From positions 33,470,263-33,534,262 of the forward strand of contig NC_092800.1 of NCBI RefSeq assembly GCF_918797505.1: a stretch of DNA of 64,000 nt, read 5' to 3'. This DNA is from Bemisia tabaci (lineage: Eukaryota; Arthropoda; Insecta; Hemiptera; Aleyrodidae). The translations under genes and the position numbers were made by a program. Of this stretch, positions 22,876 to 34,400 are shown in pieces; positions within the stretch are counted from its first letter, which is position 1; the number at the start of each line of letters is the position of its first letter. Below the pieces are notes generated by a model, which saw only the letters and a list, made by a program, of their open reading frames with translations, searched no databases and was not told the origin of the DNA.

Positions 22876-24923
22876 TGGAACGCCGTTTGTACGAAAACCT
22901 ATTTTCAGGGGGAGAAGTGATTTTTCTTGGGGGAAGAGCAATTTTCGTCGGGGGAGAAACACTTTTTCAGGGGTGGAGAAACTTTTTTAGGGGTGGAGAC
23001 ACTTTTTCTATGGGTGGAGAAGGAATTTCAGGGAGGCGTGAGAATTCTGTGCTCCACTCTCCCGATGAAAATCTTTCCGTCCATGATCGTGAATATATCG
23101 AATATCTGGAGGAGAAATGAAAAAAAAATCCTTCCCTCCGCCGTGCGTTCGATATCGCGACTGCTCGGTGCGGAGAAGGATCTTGCTGCGCCGCGACTGC
23201 TTTCGATATATCGATTGAGCGCGGTGGAGAAACGTTTCTACGCGTGGATCCACTTTTTTTCGCGGCGATCCACTTTTTCGTGGGGAGGAGCCGATCGCGA
23301 CTGCTCGGCGCACAATGGTCCACAGACTGGATTTAACGGATCTTTATTCGAAAATGCAATGCACCGTTTTGAAAGTTGAAGGAGCTAATCATTTTAGGGT
23401 CGCGGATTTTATTGTACATCTTAGTGAGTGAAACAAAATATTAACATCCTGACCGAGAAATTTGACTTTAATTGTGATTTCTGACCCTTTTAGGACTAGG
23501 CAAGTAGAGGTCAAACTCGGGTTCGATGGCTCTAAAGACATCAGAGCAGACCTAAAGAGGATCTCGGAAAATATCTAAAACTCCTCAGAACAGGAAAATC
23601 GTCGCAACAGTACTAAAAAAGCTGGTTCTCCGAGGAAAATCGACTTTGCCGGGAAAAACAGGTGTGATAGTGAAAATCAAAGGTCATCAAGTCAAAATAC
23701 ATAAGAATCGATGTATCGCACATCGAAAACATTTTTACAATATATTTTTAATAGACTTTGGGGTCGCAAAAGGTTTTACAAGAAAGGCTCGGAAGAATTA
23801 GCGTTATCGCAGTGCTGGAGAGTGATAAACAAAACCGAGGTCATATTCGGATTTAGCAGCAGCTTAAAATACATAAGAACAACTCTACCGTGGGTCCAGG
23901 AAAATGTACCAAAATGAATTGCAGGCATCACAAAAAGACGTCAAATTTCCTCATTTTCCCATTCGTCAAATTTCCAAATTTCCTCATTTCAAAGTGAAAG
24001 ATGAAAGGAAAAAACGAAGGTCATTTTTGGACTCAGCGGCTCAAAATATATGAGAGTAGTATAATTTCGTACATGAGAAAAATTTTACCTACATGATGCG
24101 GGGGTCAACAGTCGCAAAAACACCAAAAATTCCCATTTTCTGCCCAAGATTGAAGGGCGATGCACAAAAACGGAGGTCATATTCGAATTCAGCGCCTAAA
24201 AATACATTCAAATCACCTGATCACGACCGGGAGACTTTTTTTTTTAAAAAACAATTGTTTATACATGTTCTTTATTGTCGTAATAGGAGAAAAAATCTTG
24301 AGTCTTAAAAGCGTCAGAAATCACAATTAAAGTCAAGTTTCTCGGTCAGGATGTTAATATTTATTGTTTCACTCACCAAGATGTACAATAAAATCCGCGA
24401 CCCTAAAATGATTAGCTCCTTCAACTTTCAAAACGGTGCATTGCATTTTCGAATAAAGATCCGTTAAATCCAGTCTGTGGACCATTGTGCGCCGAGCAGT
24501 CGCGATCGGCTCCTCCCCACGAAAAAGTGGATCGCCGCGAAAAAAAGTGGATCCACGCGTAGAAACGTTTCTCCACCGCGCTCAATCGATATATCGAAAG
24601 CAGTCGCGGCGCAGCAAGATCCTTCTCCGCACCGAGCAGTCGCGATATCGAACGCACGGCGGAGGGAAGGATTTTTTTTTCATTTCTCCTCCAGATATTC
24701 GATATATTCACGATCATGGACGGAAAGATTTTCATCGGGAGAGTGGAGCACAGAATTCTCACGCCTCCCTGAAATTCCTTCTCCACCCATAGAAAAAGTG
24801 TCTCCACCCTAAAAAAGTTTCTCCACCCCTGAAAAAGTGTTTCTCCCCCGACGAAAATTGCTCTTCCCCCAAGAAAAATCACTTCTCCCCCTGAAAATAG
24901 GTTTTCGTACAAACGGCGTTCCA
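22876..24923. mobile_element. 2.05-kb foldback with ~625-bp arms, TA flanked
   Basis: Ends TGGAACGCCGTTTGTACGAA and its inverse, flanked by TA (22874-22875, 24924-24925), as for Tc1/mariner-type insertion. The arms (about 22876-23500 and 24300-24923) are nearly identical. Each carries a ~21-nt tandem repeat of GGTGGAGAAACTTTTT type (22909-23032 on the left). The ~800-bp loop has degenerate ~170-bp repeats. Arm frames read as GGETLF-like repeats on both sides, best explained by the tandem repeat. Confidence 0.88.
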
Positions 24924-25217
24924 TAGCCGAGCCGAGTAACGAATATTCGGGGTTCGGAAAGCGACGGGCAGATTCGAGTGTTTCCACGAGTGTACAGCGC
25001 CACACTACTCGTGAAAGCCGTACTTGGCTCGTCATTTGACAAATAACGAATGTTCGCCAAGTGAAGAAAAAATACTGGAAAACGCTGCACCCCTTCGCCC
25101 CCTTCCCACAAAACTATAGCGAACATTCGGCGCGTGAGGACGAGTAGTCTGGATGACACCCCGATGTCGCGATGGACGCTCGGCTTCGCGCTCGCGATCC
25201 CTTTGACTCGTGTCACA

Positions 25218-25576
25218 CACGGAGAAAAAAAACTCGTGCGTGGGACCCGAAGTTTAGGTCATATGGATCTCTGAAGTTTTCAGATTGAGCATCTGAACAC
25301 TTTAGGTCTAGCTGCCGAAGTTCGGATCATACATCTGAAACTTCAGTTCTTACATCTGAAGTACTTCAGATGTGAGAACCGAAGTACTTCGGATGTGAGA
25401 ACCGAAGTACTTCAGATGTGAGAACCGAAGTACTTCAGATGTAAGAACTGAAGTTTCAGATGTATGATCCGAATTTCGGCAGCTAGACCTAAAGTGTTCA
25501 GATGCTCAATCTGAAAACTTCAGAGATCCATATGACCTAAACTTCAGGTCCCACGCACGAGTTTTTTTTCTCCGTG
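25218..25576. mobile_element. CACGGAGAAAAA foldback, copy 1
   Basis: Ends CACGGAGAAAAAAAACTCG and its inverse; arms include GTGCGTGGGACCCGAAGTTT. The uninterrupted sister copy of the host MITE (18522-19046) shows the empty site and implies a CA duplication. The centre holds four 23-bp tandem units (25358-25449). Confidence 0.88.
25358..25449. repeat. Four 23-bp tandem repeats
   Basis: Unit GAAGTACTTCAGATGTGAGAACC-like (first 20 bases GAAGTACTTCAGATGTGAGA), at 25358, 25381, 25404 and 25427. Each unit contains the palindrome GAAGTACTTC. Confidence 0.9.
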
Positions 25577-25746
25577 CAAAAACCGACTTTTAGCGGATTG
25601 GGGCGAATACCGAGCCGAGTGACTCGCCTCGTGTCAACACGAGCCGAGTCGACGCGAATGTTCCATCCAGACTACGCGGGACTTGCCAAATATTCGGTAT
25701 TCGGCGAGTAATATTCGGCGAATGCCGCGTAGTCTGGAGCCGGCTT

Positions 25747-26245
25747 TAGGCGTTGATTTAATTATGATTCGTTAATTTAATTGTATAAAGACTTGTTCCT
25801 TGTTGTACTCTGTATTCGATAGTTTAAACATTTGTAGTTTATTTTAATACTTTTTTACCTACTCCACATTGTGATAAGTTTTAGTTAGTAGGTAACTGAT
25901 TGAATCTTAATAATCATCTCATTTTTTAAAACAAAAGTTCCAGCTTTTATTTTGTCATGAGTCATTACACCTACTCCGTATACAAGCTTTTGGGTCATTC
26001 TTTTTGGAAGTGAAATAATAATTTAATTTTTGTTAATCGATTTAAATATTTTTCTTTAAGTACTGGTAAAACTTTCCGTAACATTTTAAAGAAACCAGGA
26101 TAGCTCATAGGAATTTAACGTGAGGCGGTGGAAAAGAAAAATGCCTGCAATGAATTGAATGGGCATTTTGAGCTCTCATAGGGTTGAATAGTTGATCAGG
26201 GTCTACAGCACTTATGCTTTCATTACAAACCATGTAGTTTGTTTC
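25747..26245. other. AT-rich spacer, nothing recognised
   Basis: Only a fragment of the dispersed CGCCTTCAATTG-type motif at about 26140-26205 is visible. Confidence 0.5.
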
Positions 26246-26541
26246 TGCCATGCTCAGGAAAAACACTGTGAAGCCTTTCGGAGTTGCCATATTTCCTTCG
26301 ATAGAAAATTTTGTATTTTTTTATAATTTTTTTTTTTTTAATTTGAAAATTTTGAATATTTTTTTTTCTAATTTTTATGACAATTTTTTTTTTGGTGATT
26401 GAAATTTGTTGGACGATTTAATCTAAACCTCCGAAAAAGTGAAACGATATTTAGGCATGACTTTCCTCAAAAAAAGACATTTTAGCGAAGAAAATGAGGC
26501 AACTCTTGGATGCTCATACAGCGTTTTTCCTTAGCATGGCA
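26246..26541. mobile_element. CTGCCGTGCTAAGG-family MITE, copy 3
   Basis: Left TGCCATGCTCAGGAAAAACA and right GCGTTTTTCCTTAGCATGGC are inverted; GTTGCCATATTTCC lies inside the left end. Confidence 0.78.
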
Positions 26542-27751
26542 GTTTGAGTGATTTTATGGCGGTAAGGAATTAATTAACTTTATTTAATTGCTTTGAATAT
26601 TTCTCCTCAAGTCATCCTCATCAAATTAAGAGGAAAATCCGTTAAGTTTACATTATTTTTCAAAGAAATACATGAATTCTCCGAGTTAATAATTAGGCAA
26701 GGTTTAGATGTAGGTCGACACGCACACAGAAAGGCATCGTATTAAGCATCTTATGCGAAAAATGTTATTGATAAAGACAAGTTTAAATTGAGAATCTGCT
26801 TGTTACCTCGGCAGTTCATTTCAGAGTAGGGTGACGGAAAATATAAACGCCTTCAATCAATTGAATAGGCACACCGAGCTCCCAAGAGTTCGAATAGTGG
26901 TATCACGGCTATCACGCCTTACACAGCGCAAATCTTAAGATTTTGTATTACAAACTGTGTAGTTTTTTACGACCGTGCTAAGGATGAACACTGGTTGAGC
27001 ATTTAGACGTTGTCATATTTACTTCGATAAGGAATGAATCAATTTAGAAAGGTTAAAGCTCAAGACCTATGAATTCCCGCAAACGTCCTGAAAGCCGAGT
27101 CGCCATTCCTGTATTCCTTCTGCAAGAGTTTCTCCATTCAGTAATTTTTTCCGATCGATTGACACATGGAGTTAGGCACAGTTGACACCGTTTATTGACA
27201 GTTTACACTCTCTAATTCCCTGTCAAAACCTCATACCTAAGTAATAAACATGTAACTGTGTATATGAAGTGAACTTGGCGCTCGAGTCGTACAAATTGCA
27301 TCAACTTGAATTGAAGGCACTTTTAATTTGCTGACAATATCATCACGGCACTGGTGATAACTCATGTGTGGCTAATTGCAACCATTCTTTTATGCGACGA
27401 AAAAAATGTCGCATTTAATGACTAGAAATTTAGCGACCCATCTACATGTGTTTGTGAATTTTTGTGTGCAGCCAACACTATAGTACTTAAATGGGAAAAC
27501 AGAGATTAAGCAATCATTCACAACTCTCACCCAGCCCTCCTTCCTAAAGTAGGTATAAGTTATCTAAATATCAGTGACTCACATACTTTTGAAATATAAC
27601 CAACTTTCTCCTCCTCAGTATAATATGTGCTTCAAGAAAGTTATTCAACTGGTAGTCTTGATTGGATCAGTTAAGGTTTTACGTTAGGTTAAAATAAATA
27701 AAAGAAAATAATAAAAAAGAAAAAAGAGAAAAGAGAATAATATAAATAATA

Positions 27752-27982
27752 AATGTCCAGAGAATGGCAGGAGACAGGTTGCCGAAGAAGGTCCTTGACT
27801 GGGTTCCTCCTGGGAGAAGACGCAGAGGGCGCCCAATGAAAGGTTGGAGGGAAGGGATTGAAGCGGAAATGTTAAGGTGCTCAATCCCCCAAGATTTGTG
27901 GTTTGAAAGAGAGCAGTGGAGGTTAGGGGTCGTAGAGCGCGAGGGAGTGCTGTAAAGCGACCTATATGTATGTATGTATGTA
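27752..27982 (+). mobile_element. 5'-truncated non-LTR retrotransposon, 3' tail
   Basis: A frame from 27752 to the stop at 27953-27955 encodes the C-terminal end typical of insect LINE reverse-transcriptase ORFs: VQRM, then LPKKVLDWVPPGRRRRGRP, then W..GIE.E and LWFEREQWRLGV. It is followed by a short 3' UTR and a TATG microsatellite (about 27965-27982), the kind of 3' end seen in RTE-like elements. Everything upstream of the last ~67 codons is missing, as expected of a dead-on-arrival copy. The clade is uncertain. Confidence 0.75.
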
Positions 27983-29463
27983 AAATAAATAAAAATGGAG
28001 GTAAGAATGACACATTCAAACAGCTAAAGTTGGTTCGACGGTTATTTCATGACTGTGGCTGAATACAACAATTTACGTTCCTTTGCGCCACCCATTATTC
28101 ATCATTTATAACTTTCACCATTTGCATCATATTCTAAAACATTACATCAGCCACTATCATTCATATATTTTTAAGTTGTTTCAGTTCAAATCTCAGACCG
28201 TGTCCAGCATTTCGTATGACAATCATCTCGAACACAGTGTAAATGCATCAGAGTGTAACAACGCTTATTTTGTCAGTTGTCACTGTGTCACTCAACTACT
28301 CAACGCACATCGGGACTTCCGTTGGGCGTTGTTGAGTTTAACAACGTATCTAAGCGTCCCGACTAGATTGCATACGGGTGACGCAATCAGATGACTTGCC
28401 AGCTGATCTCGTGGTATCAGTATTACGCGTTGCGTCGTATGGTCCTGCCGCGTTCGAGTCCAAACTTTCGTTATTTTTTCGATCATTAGAAGCTGATCGA
28501 AAAAGCTATAGTGATGTGAGGTTTTAGTGTAGATAACCAATTGGATTTAACGAACTAATATTGGATTAAAAGCAACTTCAGGTTTGTAAGATAACGTTTT
28601 AGTTTAGTGCAAATGTTTACCAATAGGTTAAGTAATAAATGAAGCATTCCGATGTTTTTCTTATTTTTTTCACACCAAACTTGCGAGTGAAACATTCTGA
28701 ACTGGTCGAAAGTTTCTAAATTTTGTCATTTTTTCTACGAAGAAACCTCTTTTCCTCCAAATTGCAATTGATATGTAACAAGGTGATTCAATAATGGTAC
28801 ACGCAATTTCGCAAGGAAAGCAAGGCCAAAAAGTTCAACAATTTCAAGAAAACTTTCGATCTTGTTTTGTACAGTTAGGGCCACATTTTTTATTTCTTTT
28901 TGCTTGCAATTTATATGTTTAGTGCGTAGCTGTTGGGCATTTTTAATTGACATTTTTAGTGATTTTTTTCGTTAACTAGATGTAAAAGTTAGAACAATTT
29001 TGAAAAGAAATTGCACGATCAAATATTTGTGAAAAAGTTAAATTTTTTGAGCTAGTTTTACAAACTTGGAATAGAGTTACGTACCTTCATCCGGGGAATG
29101 ACAATTTATCTGGCAGGTGAGTAACTAGCGTTATCTTTATCCAACAATTCAAACTTTCCACATAACAGAACCCAAAGTCTACTGGAGTTGAATAGGGCAT
29201 TGAACCAATATCGTCGTATGTTGCAATGGAACAATTTCTCTGGACTGGTAAGTTCACTTTGAAAATAGAGGAACCCTGAATTAGAGAGGGGAGGCCATTT
29301 GAATGGAATCGAAATTTATCAACTTGTCAAAGATAAGTTTCTTTTCTGTGGCTAAGTTGCGAGAATTTAGAATTGTCTGATTGTAATGTTCACTATAAAC
29401 GATGGCTCCTCACTCAAAAATTAATTTTATTAATTTTTAATATTTTCAAGGTTTCTCTCGTGA
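27983..29463. other. Upstream region of P450-C, no gene recognised
   Basis: No coding exon was recognised. Strong donor-like sites CAG|GTGAGTAA (29117) and CTG|GTAAGT (29249) could end a leader exon of P450-C, whose coding exon opens with an acceptor at 31395-31396. This cannot be settled without transcripts. Confidence 0.35.
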
Positions 29464-29836
29464 AATTGGACGTAGTTCTATCAAACATACCTATGTTCAA
29501 GTGAGGGTGTGCTCGTTAGTTTTCTTTGCGTAAGAGTGAATGAGAATAGTAAAGCGCCAGTGACGTCAACGGAGGAGGAGCCGTAGTCACGTCTTCGTGG
29601 TTGCGGTAGTCGTGGTCATTAACTCATGAGCCCTGGTCCGCAAGGCTCTCTTGCCATGCCCGCGGCTCATGAGTTCCGCATTCAGTTGCACTAGGTCTGT
29701 TAGAATTGCATTATCCCGCTTTTCCAATTCTTCAAAAATCACGCCACTTTTACATTGCTTCTTGCAGCTTCGACGAGCACACCCCATATTTCTCACCTCC
29801 ACATAGGTCTGTTTGGTAGAAATACGTCCAATTTAG
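29464..29836. mobile_element. AAATTGGACGTATTTCTACC-type MITE
   Basis: Imperfect inverted repeats of about 40 bp: left AAATTGGACGTAGTTCTATC and right GGTAGAAATACGTCCAATTT. The minus-strand frame at 29587-29802 lies inside it and resembles no known protein; it may be a chance frame. Confidence 0.75.
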
Positions 29837-30308
29837 ATGAGGGTGTTTGTTTTTCAATCTCTCACTGCTCGTCAGCGCTTACCCTATCTGACATAGTGGT
29901 CGATCGTTGAGATAGTCAAGACAACTAAAATTACACTATAAGATTCTCCGCCATCATTAAAAAGAGCAAACTTTCCTTGAATGGGAACAAATTAAATGTT
30001 TCAATTTCCATTCCACGCACTTAGCTGTGAAAATGTTCTTTTGGAGAGGTCACTTACAGTTGCACGTTTACAAATTCTGTCATTTACTTCTTCAAAATCA
30101 GAAGCGCACCTAATTGAATTGCATGCAAATACAGATTTATTCTTATTCTTCTTTCTTGTTCAAATCTCAGTTTACGTGCAACTTTACGGTAAGCACATAC
30201 CCATACCACGTGCGTTGTACTGTATTTACGTTCTGAAGTTTCAAAAAAAAAAAAAAAAAATCGTAGGTTATACAAAAACGTGATTTCAACTCTTGAAAAA
30301 AGTTAAGG

Positions 30309-31308
30309 AAAAGAGGTTGTTCCATCTACCATTGAAACTGGGCCCAGAATGAAATCTCCTCATCTTTTCAGGTATCAAAGGGCATGGTCAGGGACACCCA
30401 AAAATGGTTGAATTTTTTCCAAATTCCCCCCTAGGGAGGGGGGGCGGGGGGTTATATGAAAACGGTTTTTTGGCTATAACTTTTAAATGGTTTGAGATAT
30501 CGATTTGAACTTTTTTTTTAATGAAAGGTCGTTTAAAGAGCTTTCTTTTGGTATATTATGTTTAATAGTTAGGTCAATTTTTGACCAATTTATGGCCTGT
30601 CAAAAATTTTCCATGAGTCCAAAAATCAGATTTCTGTAGTTTAGAGCAGCGACGATCGCATGCAGATGAACAAAAATGTTTCAACTTATAGCCCTCTCTC
30701 TGACGGTTAAAATGAGCCCAAGATCATCTTGGGGAAACGATTTGTCTCCGAGTTATGCTTCTTCAAAGTTGGCGCGGCGGGGTCCGCTTCCGCGGGGCAG
30801 CGCTCCGGAGTACGATAGTTCACTCCCACCCCCCTCCCGTCATGCCACGCGACGCAAACCGAGGAAGACTACCTTTAATGATCATTTGAACAGATAAATG
30901 CACACAATATACGCTATTATGTTGTACAAGTTGAACAGTTTTTTGTTCATCTGCATGCGATCGTCGCTGCTCTAAACTACAGAAATCTGATTTTTGGACT
31001 CATGGAAAATTTTTGACAGGCCATAAATTGGTCAAAAATTGACCTAACTATTAAACATAATATACCAAAAGAAAGCTCTTTAAACGACCTTTCATTTAAA
31101 AAAAAAGTTCAAATCGATATCTCAAACCGTTCAAAAGTTATAGCCAAAAAAAACCGTTTTTCATATAACCCCCCGCCCCCCCTCCCTAGGGGGAATTTGG
31201 AAAAAATTCAACCATTTTTGGGTGTCCCTGACCATGCCCTTTGATACCTGAAAAGATGAGGAGATTTCATTCTGGGCCAGTTTCAATGTAGATGGAACAA
31301 CCTCTTTT
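30309..31308. mobile_element. 1-kb foldback just upstream of P450-C
   Basis: Arms of about 380 bp (30309-30692 and 30930-31308) start AAAAGAGGTTGTTCCATCTA and end with its inverse. They include a G-rich tract around 30428-30452 and CGATCGCATGCAGATGAACA. The loop of about 240 bp is partly GC-rich (30765-30870). Arm identity is high, so insertion is probably recent. The right end is 96 bp before the P450-C ATG. Confidence 0.9.
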
Positions 31309-31404
31309 CTTCCGAAAGATCAGGTCCCTCTCCATGGATCCAGTCTACGTAGGATTATAATTCTAATTTATTTATTTGATTCCGGATATTTTCCAGGTAT
31401 CAAA

Positions 31405-34400
31405 ATGTCTTCGTCACTAATTTTGAGCTCCTTACCGTCTGTGACAACTGTGCTGCTGGTTATTTCTAGTTTTACCCTTTTCGTTGTATTCTACATTCGA
31501 AGTAAATACTCTTACTGGGAGAGACGGGGTGTGCCAACTCCAAGAGAGGTCGATGTACCCTTCGGCCATACCAAGGATTTATTCTTTCGACGGACACCCA
31601 TGACCTTCGTTTTTCAACGGATATATGATGAACTCGAAGGCCATAAATTCGGCGGATTTTACCAGCTTACGAAACCGTTCCTAATGATCCGAGATCCGGA
31701 GCTGATCAAGAGTATTTTCGTGAAGAATTTCTCTCATTTTCACGATCGCAACAACAAGATGAGCGAAGAGATGAGTTCGTTATCAAGCCATCTGGTCAGC
31801 TTAACAGGACAAAGGTCAGTGATATTTATCATGGCTAATAATCAATTTTGTAAGTAGTTATTTCTTTTTGCAGAAAACCTCGGCTAAGCGAACCGAGAGT
31901 AGTTACGCGAACCGACCTTTGAATTTGCTAGAACCGAATTATTTCAATAAGCCGACGGTTTTGGTTCACCGAACTGGAAAGTGTCGGTCTGAATGGAGCA
32001 TGTTCCTTACGAATCAACATTCTTTGATTCGTAGAAAATCTTTCAAGAAAAGCTGTTGGTTTACGATTAAATTTTCAATTCGTCGAACTGAAACATCGGC
32101 TCACCGAACCTTGAGTTTGGTTCCGTCAACCAAAAAACTCCACGGCGGACTTGGTGAAAGCCGGAATAAATTATCTTTGTCGCTGAAAATGGTCGTCCTT
32201 TGGTCAAGGATATACTGAAATTACTTCAGAATCTATTTTGAAAAAAAGAGAGTATGATTTTTTGTTGAGCGGGATCAAACTTTGAATCGAAGATAACACA
32301 GAAAACGCTTCATTTATGAGTTTAACTTGAAACTTTATTCATCATGAAAGTTTGACTGTTAAGTTTAAAAATCGGCGAATACAGCCAGAAAATACGTATT
32401 TCCAAGTGCGTAGCTATAAATCTCCTATCATATTTAATGTTTCCATCAGAAAACTAACCTTAGCAAACCAACAGCTTTTCATGAAAGATTTTCTACGAAA
32501 TACTTTCATCCATTCTGATATTTTGACACGATTTGATCGGTATTTTTTTAAAAAATACACATAACCTTTGATTTTGAAACGTTGTAAACTAGATACACAT
32601 TTTACGAATCTAGCCATTGAAATGTGACTCTTTGATACGAGTCACGAATGGATTTACCCACTCTTCGTGCTTTAAATTTACAGGTGGAAAAATGTCCGAT
32701 ACAAGTTGACACCAACTTTCAGTTCGGGGAAGCTGAGGGCCATGCAAGGTTTGATGCAGGAGTGCATTTCCGAGTTGGCCGACTACTTAGACAAGGCCAC
32801 GGCTGACGGCGAGAACTCTGAGCAAAATGTGAAGGAACTAATGGCCAAATTCACGACTGACGTCATCGGTGCTTGCGCCTTTGGTCTCAATTGCAACTCA
32901 ATCCGGGACGAAAATTCCGAGTTCAGACGCATCGGCCGGCTCATCTTCAAGCCCTCCATGGGGGCGCACATCAGAAGCATCTGTCGCACCTTGGCGCCGA
33001 AACTCATGAGTTACCTCAAACTCAGATCAATTAATCCGGAGGTAATAAGTTAATTTTATTTTGAGGTTAGGGACTTCTTTGCGCATTCGACAGAATCGTC
33101 AAATTCAGCCAGAGTACATAGATTCGTAATGCACACATTAATAATACTCATTACTTGTGTAACTCAAATTTCAGATGTAATACCTATGCAGAAATATGAA
33201 AATTACGGGCTTTGCATGTAATTCCACATCTACTTGAAAGAGTGCGCTGAGTACGCAGAGGGAAGTAGTTCTGTACAAGCGTGGTCGGTTGAAAGGTTTT
33301 ATTCTCCGTTTAGAGATTAAGTCCTCCATCGGGAGGTTAATTCCTTCCATTTAAAGGAAATATCCTCGCTGTTTTGGAGGGTATTTTGAATGACCTTAAC
33401 GTTGAGATTCTGGGTGCCATATTTCATTACGGTGAAGGTTTTTATTTTTAACAGTGTAAATGGGAGAGCTGGCGCCATTTCCTGGTTGACGAGTTCAGAA
33501 CCCGGTGTGCGCCGAGTTTCGGTCATTTTTTCGATATATGTTCCATCCAAAATGGCGGTGTGAGATACGTAGTAATTTCTATCCTCTTTGTTTACATTGG
33601 AAGGTCGGGTACCCGGGTATCGAAAACAAGCGATTATACATCGAAAAAGTAACCCGGCGTCGCGTTGTTTTTCGGTTTTCCTGTGCCGCTACTGCAGTTT
33701 CGACCGTTCAGGCCGTCGTTTAAGGGCGCTAAAGCCTGGGTTTTATTTCGCAAATGGATAGTGTTTGCAAAAGAATTAAAAATTAGGAATTAGGAATATT
33801 TTAACTAAATAATAAAAGGAACTCAAATCTATCATATAATGCCGAAAAATTGGAAAATCTCGTCATGAAAGTACAGAAAATTTGAAAACGCCTTCAATTG
33901 AGGCGTGATACCTCACGCGTTCCGGAGAGTTCAAATAGTTGTATCCCTGCGCCTTAGGAAGGCGATGTAAGTTTAATATTGAAGTAGCGTCCCTGCGTTT
34001 TCTTTTGGTTTCTTGTGCCGATATACTGCAGTTTCGACCGTTCAGGCCATAGTTTAAGGGCGCGAAAGCCGGGATTGTATTTCGCAAAAAGATAATTTTT
34101 GCATAATAATTAAAAATTAAGAAGCAAGAAGAATTTAACTAAATAGCAAAAGGAACTCAAATCTACATTAAAATGCAAAAAACTAACGGAGTTTCAGGGC
34201 GCTGAAGCCAGGGTTGTATTTCGCTAATGGATGGTTTTTGCAGAATAATTAAAAAATAAGGAACAGGAATATTTTAATTAAATAATAAAAGGAAATCAAA
34301 TCTACAATATAATGCAAAAAAATTTAGAAAATCTCGTCATGTAAATACATAAGATTCGAAAACGCCTTCAATTGAGGCGTGATACCTCACGCGTTCCGGA

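Larger units (their letters stand above)
22835..25746. mobile_element. AGCCGGCTCC-family MITE broken by two nested foldbacks
   Basis: The outer ends are AGCCGGCTCCAGACTACGCG and its inverse, with TTA on both sides. Outer sequence survives at 22835-22875, 24926-25217 and 25577-25746 (about 500 bp), matching 18522-19046 in reverse. The rest is two later insertions: 22876-24923 and 25218-25576. The long frames on both strands here come from the inverted arms and are not taken as genes. Confidence 0.88.

Noticed and set aside
22866..25216. Long overlapping frames on both strands (up to 204 codons) in the foldback arms
   Set aside because: They mirror each other across the inverted repeat and read through a 21-nt tandem array; no domain is recognisable.
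29587..29802. 71-codon minus-strand frame
   Set aside because: Lies wholly inside a MITE with inverted ends and matches nothing known.
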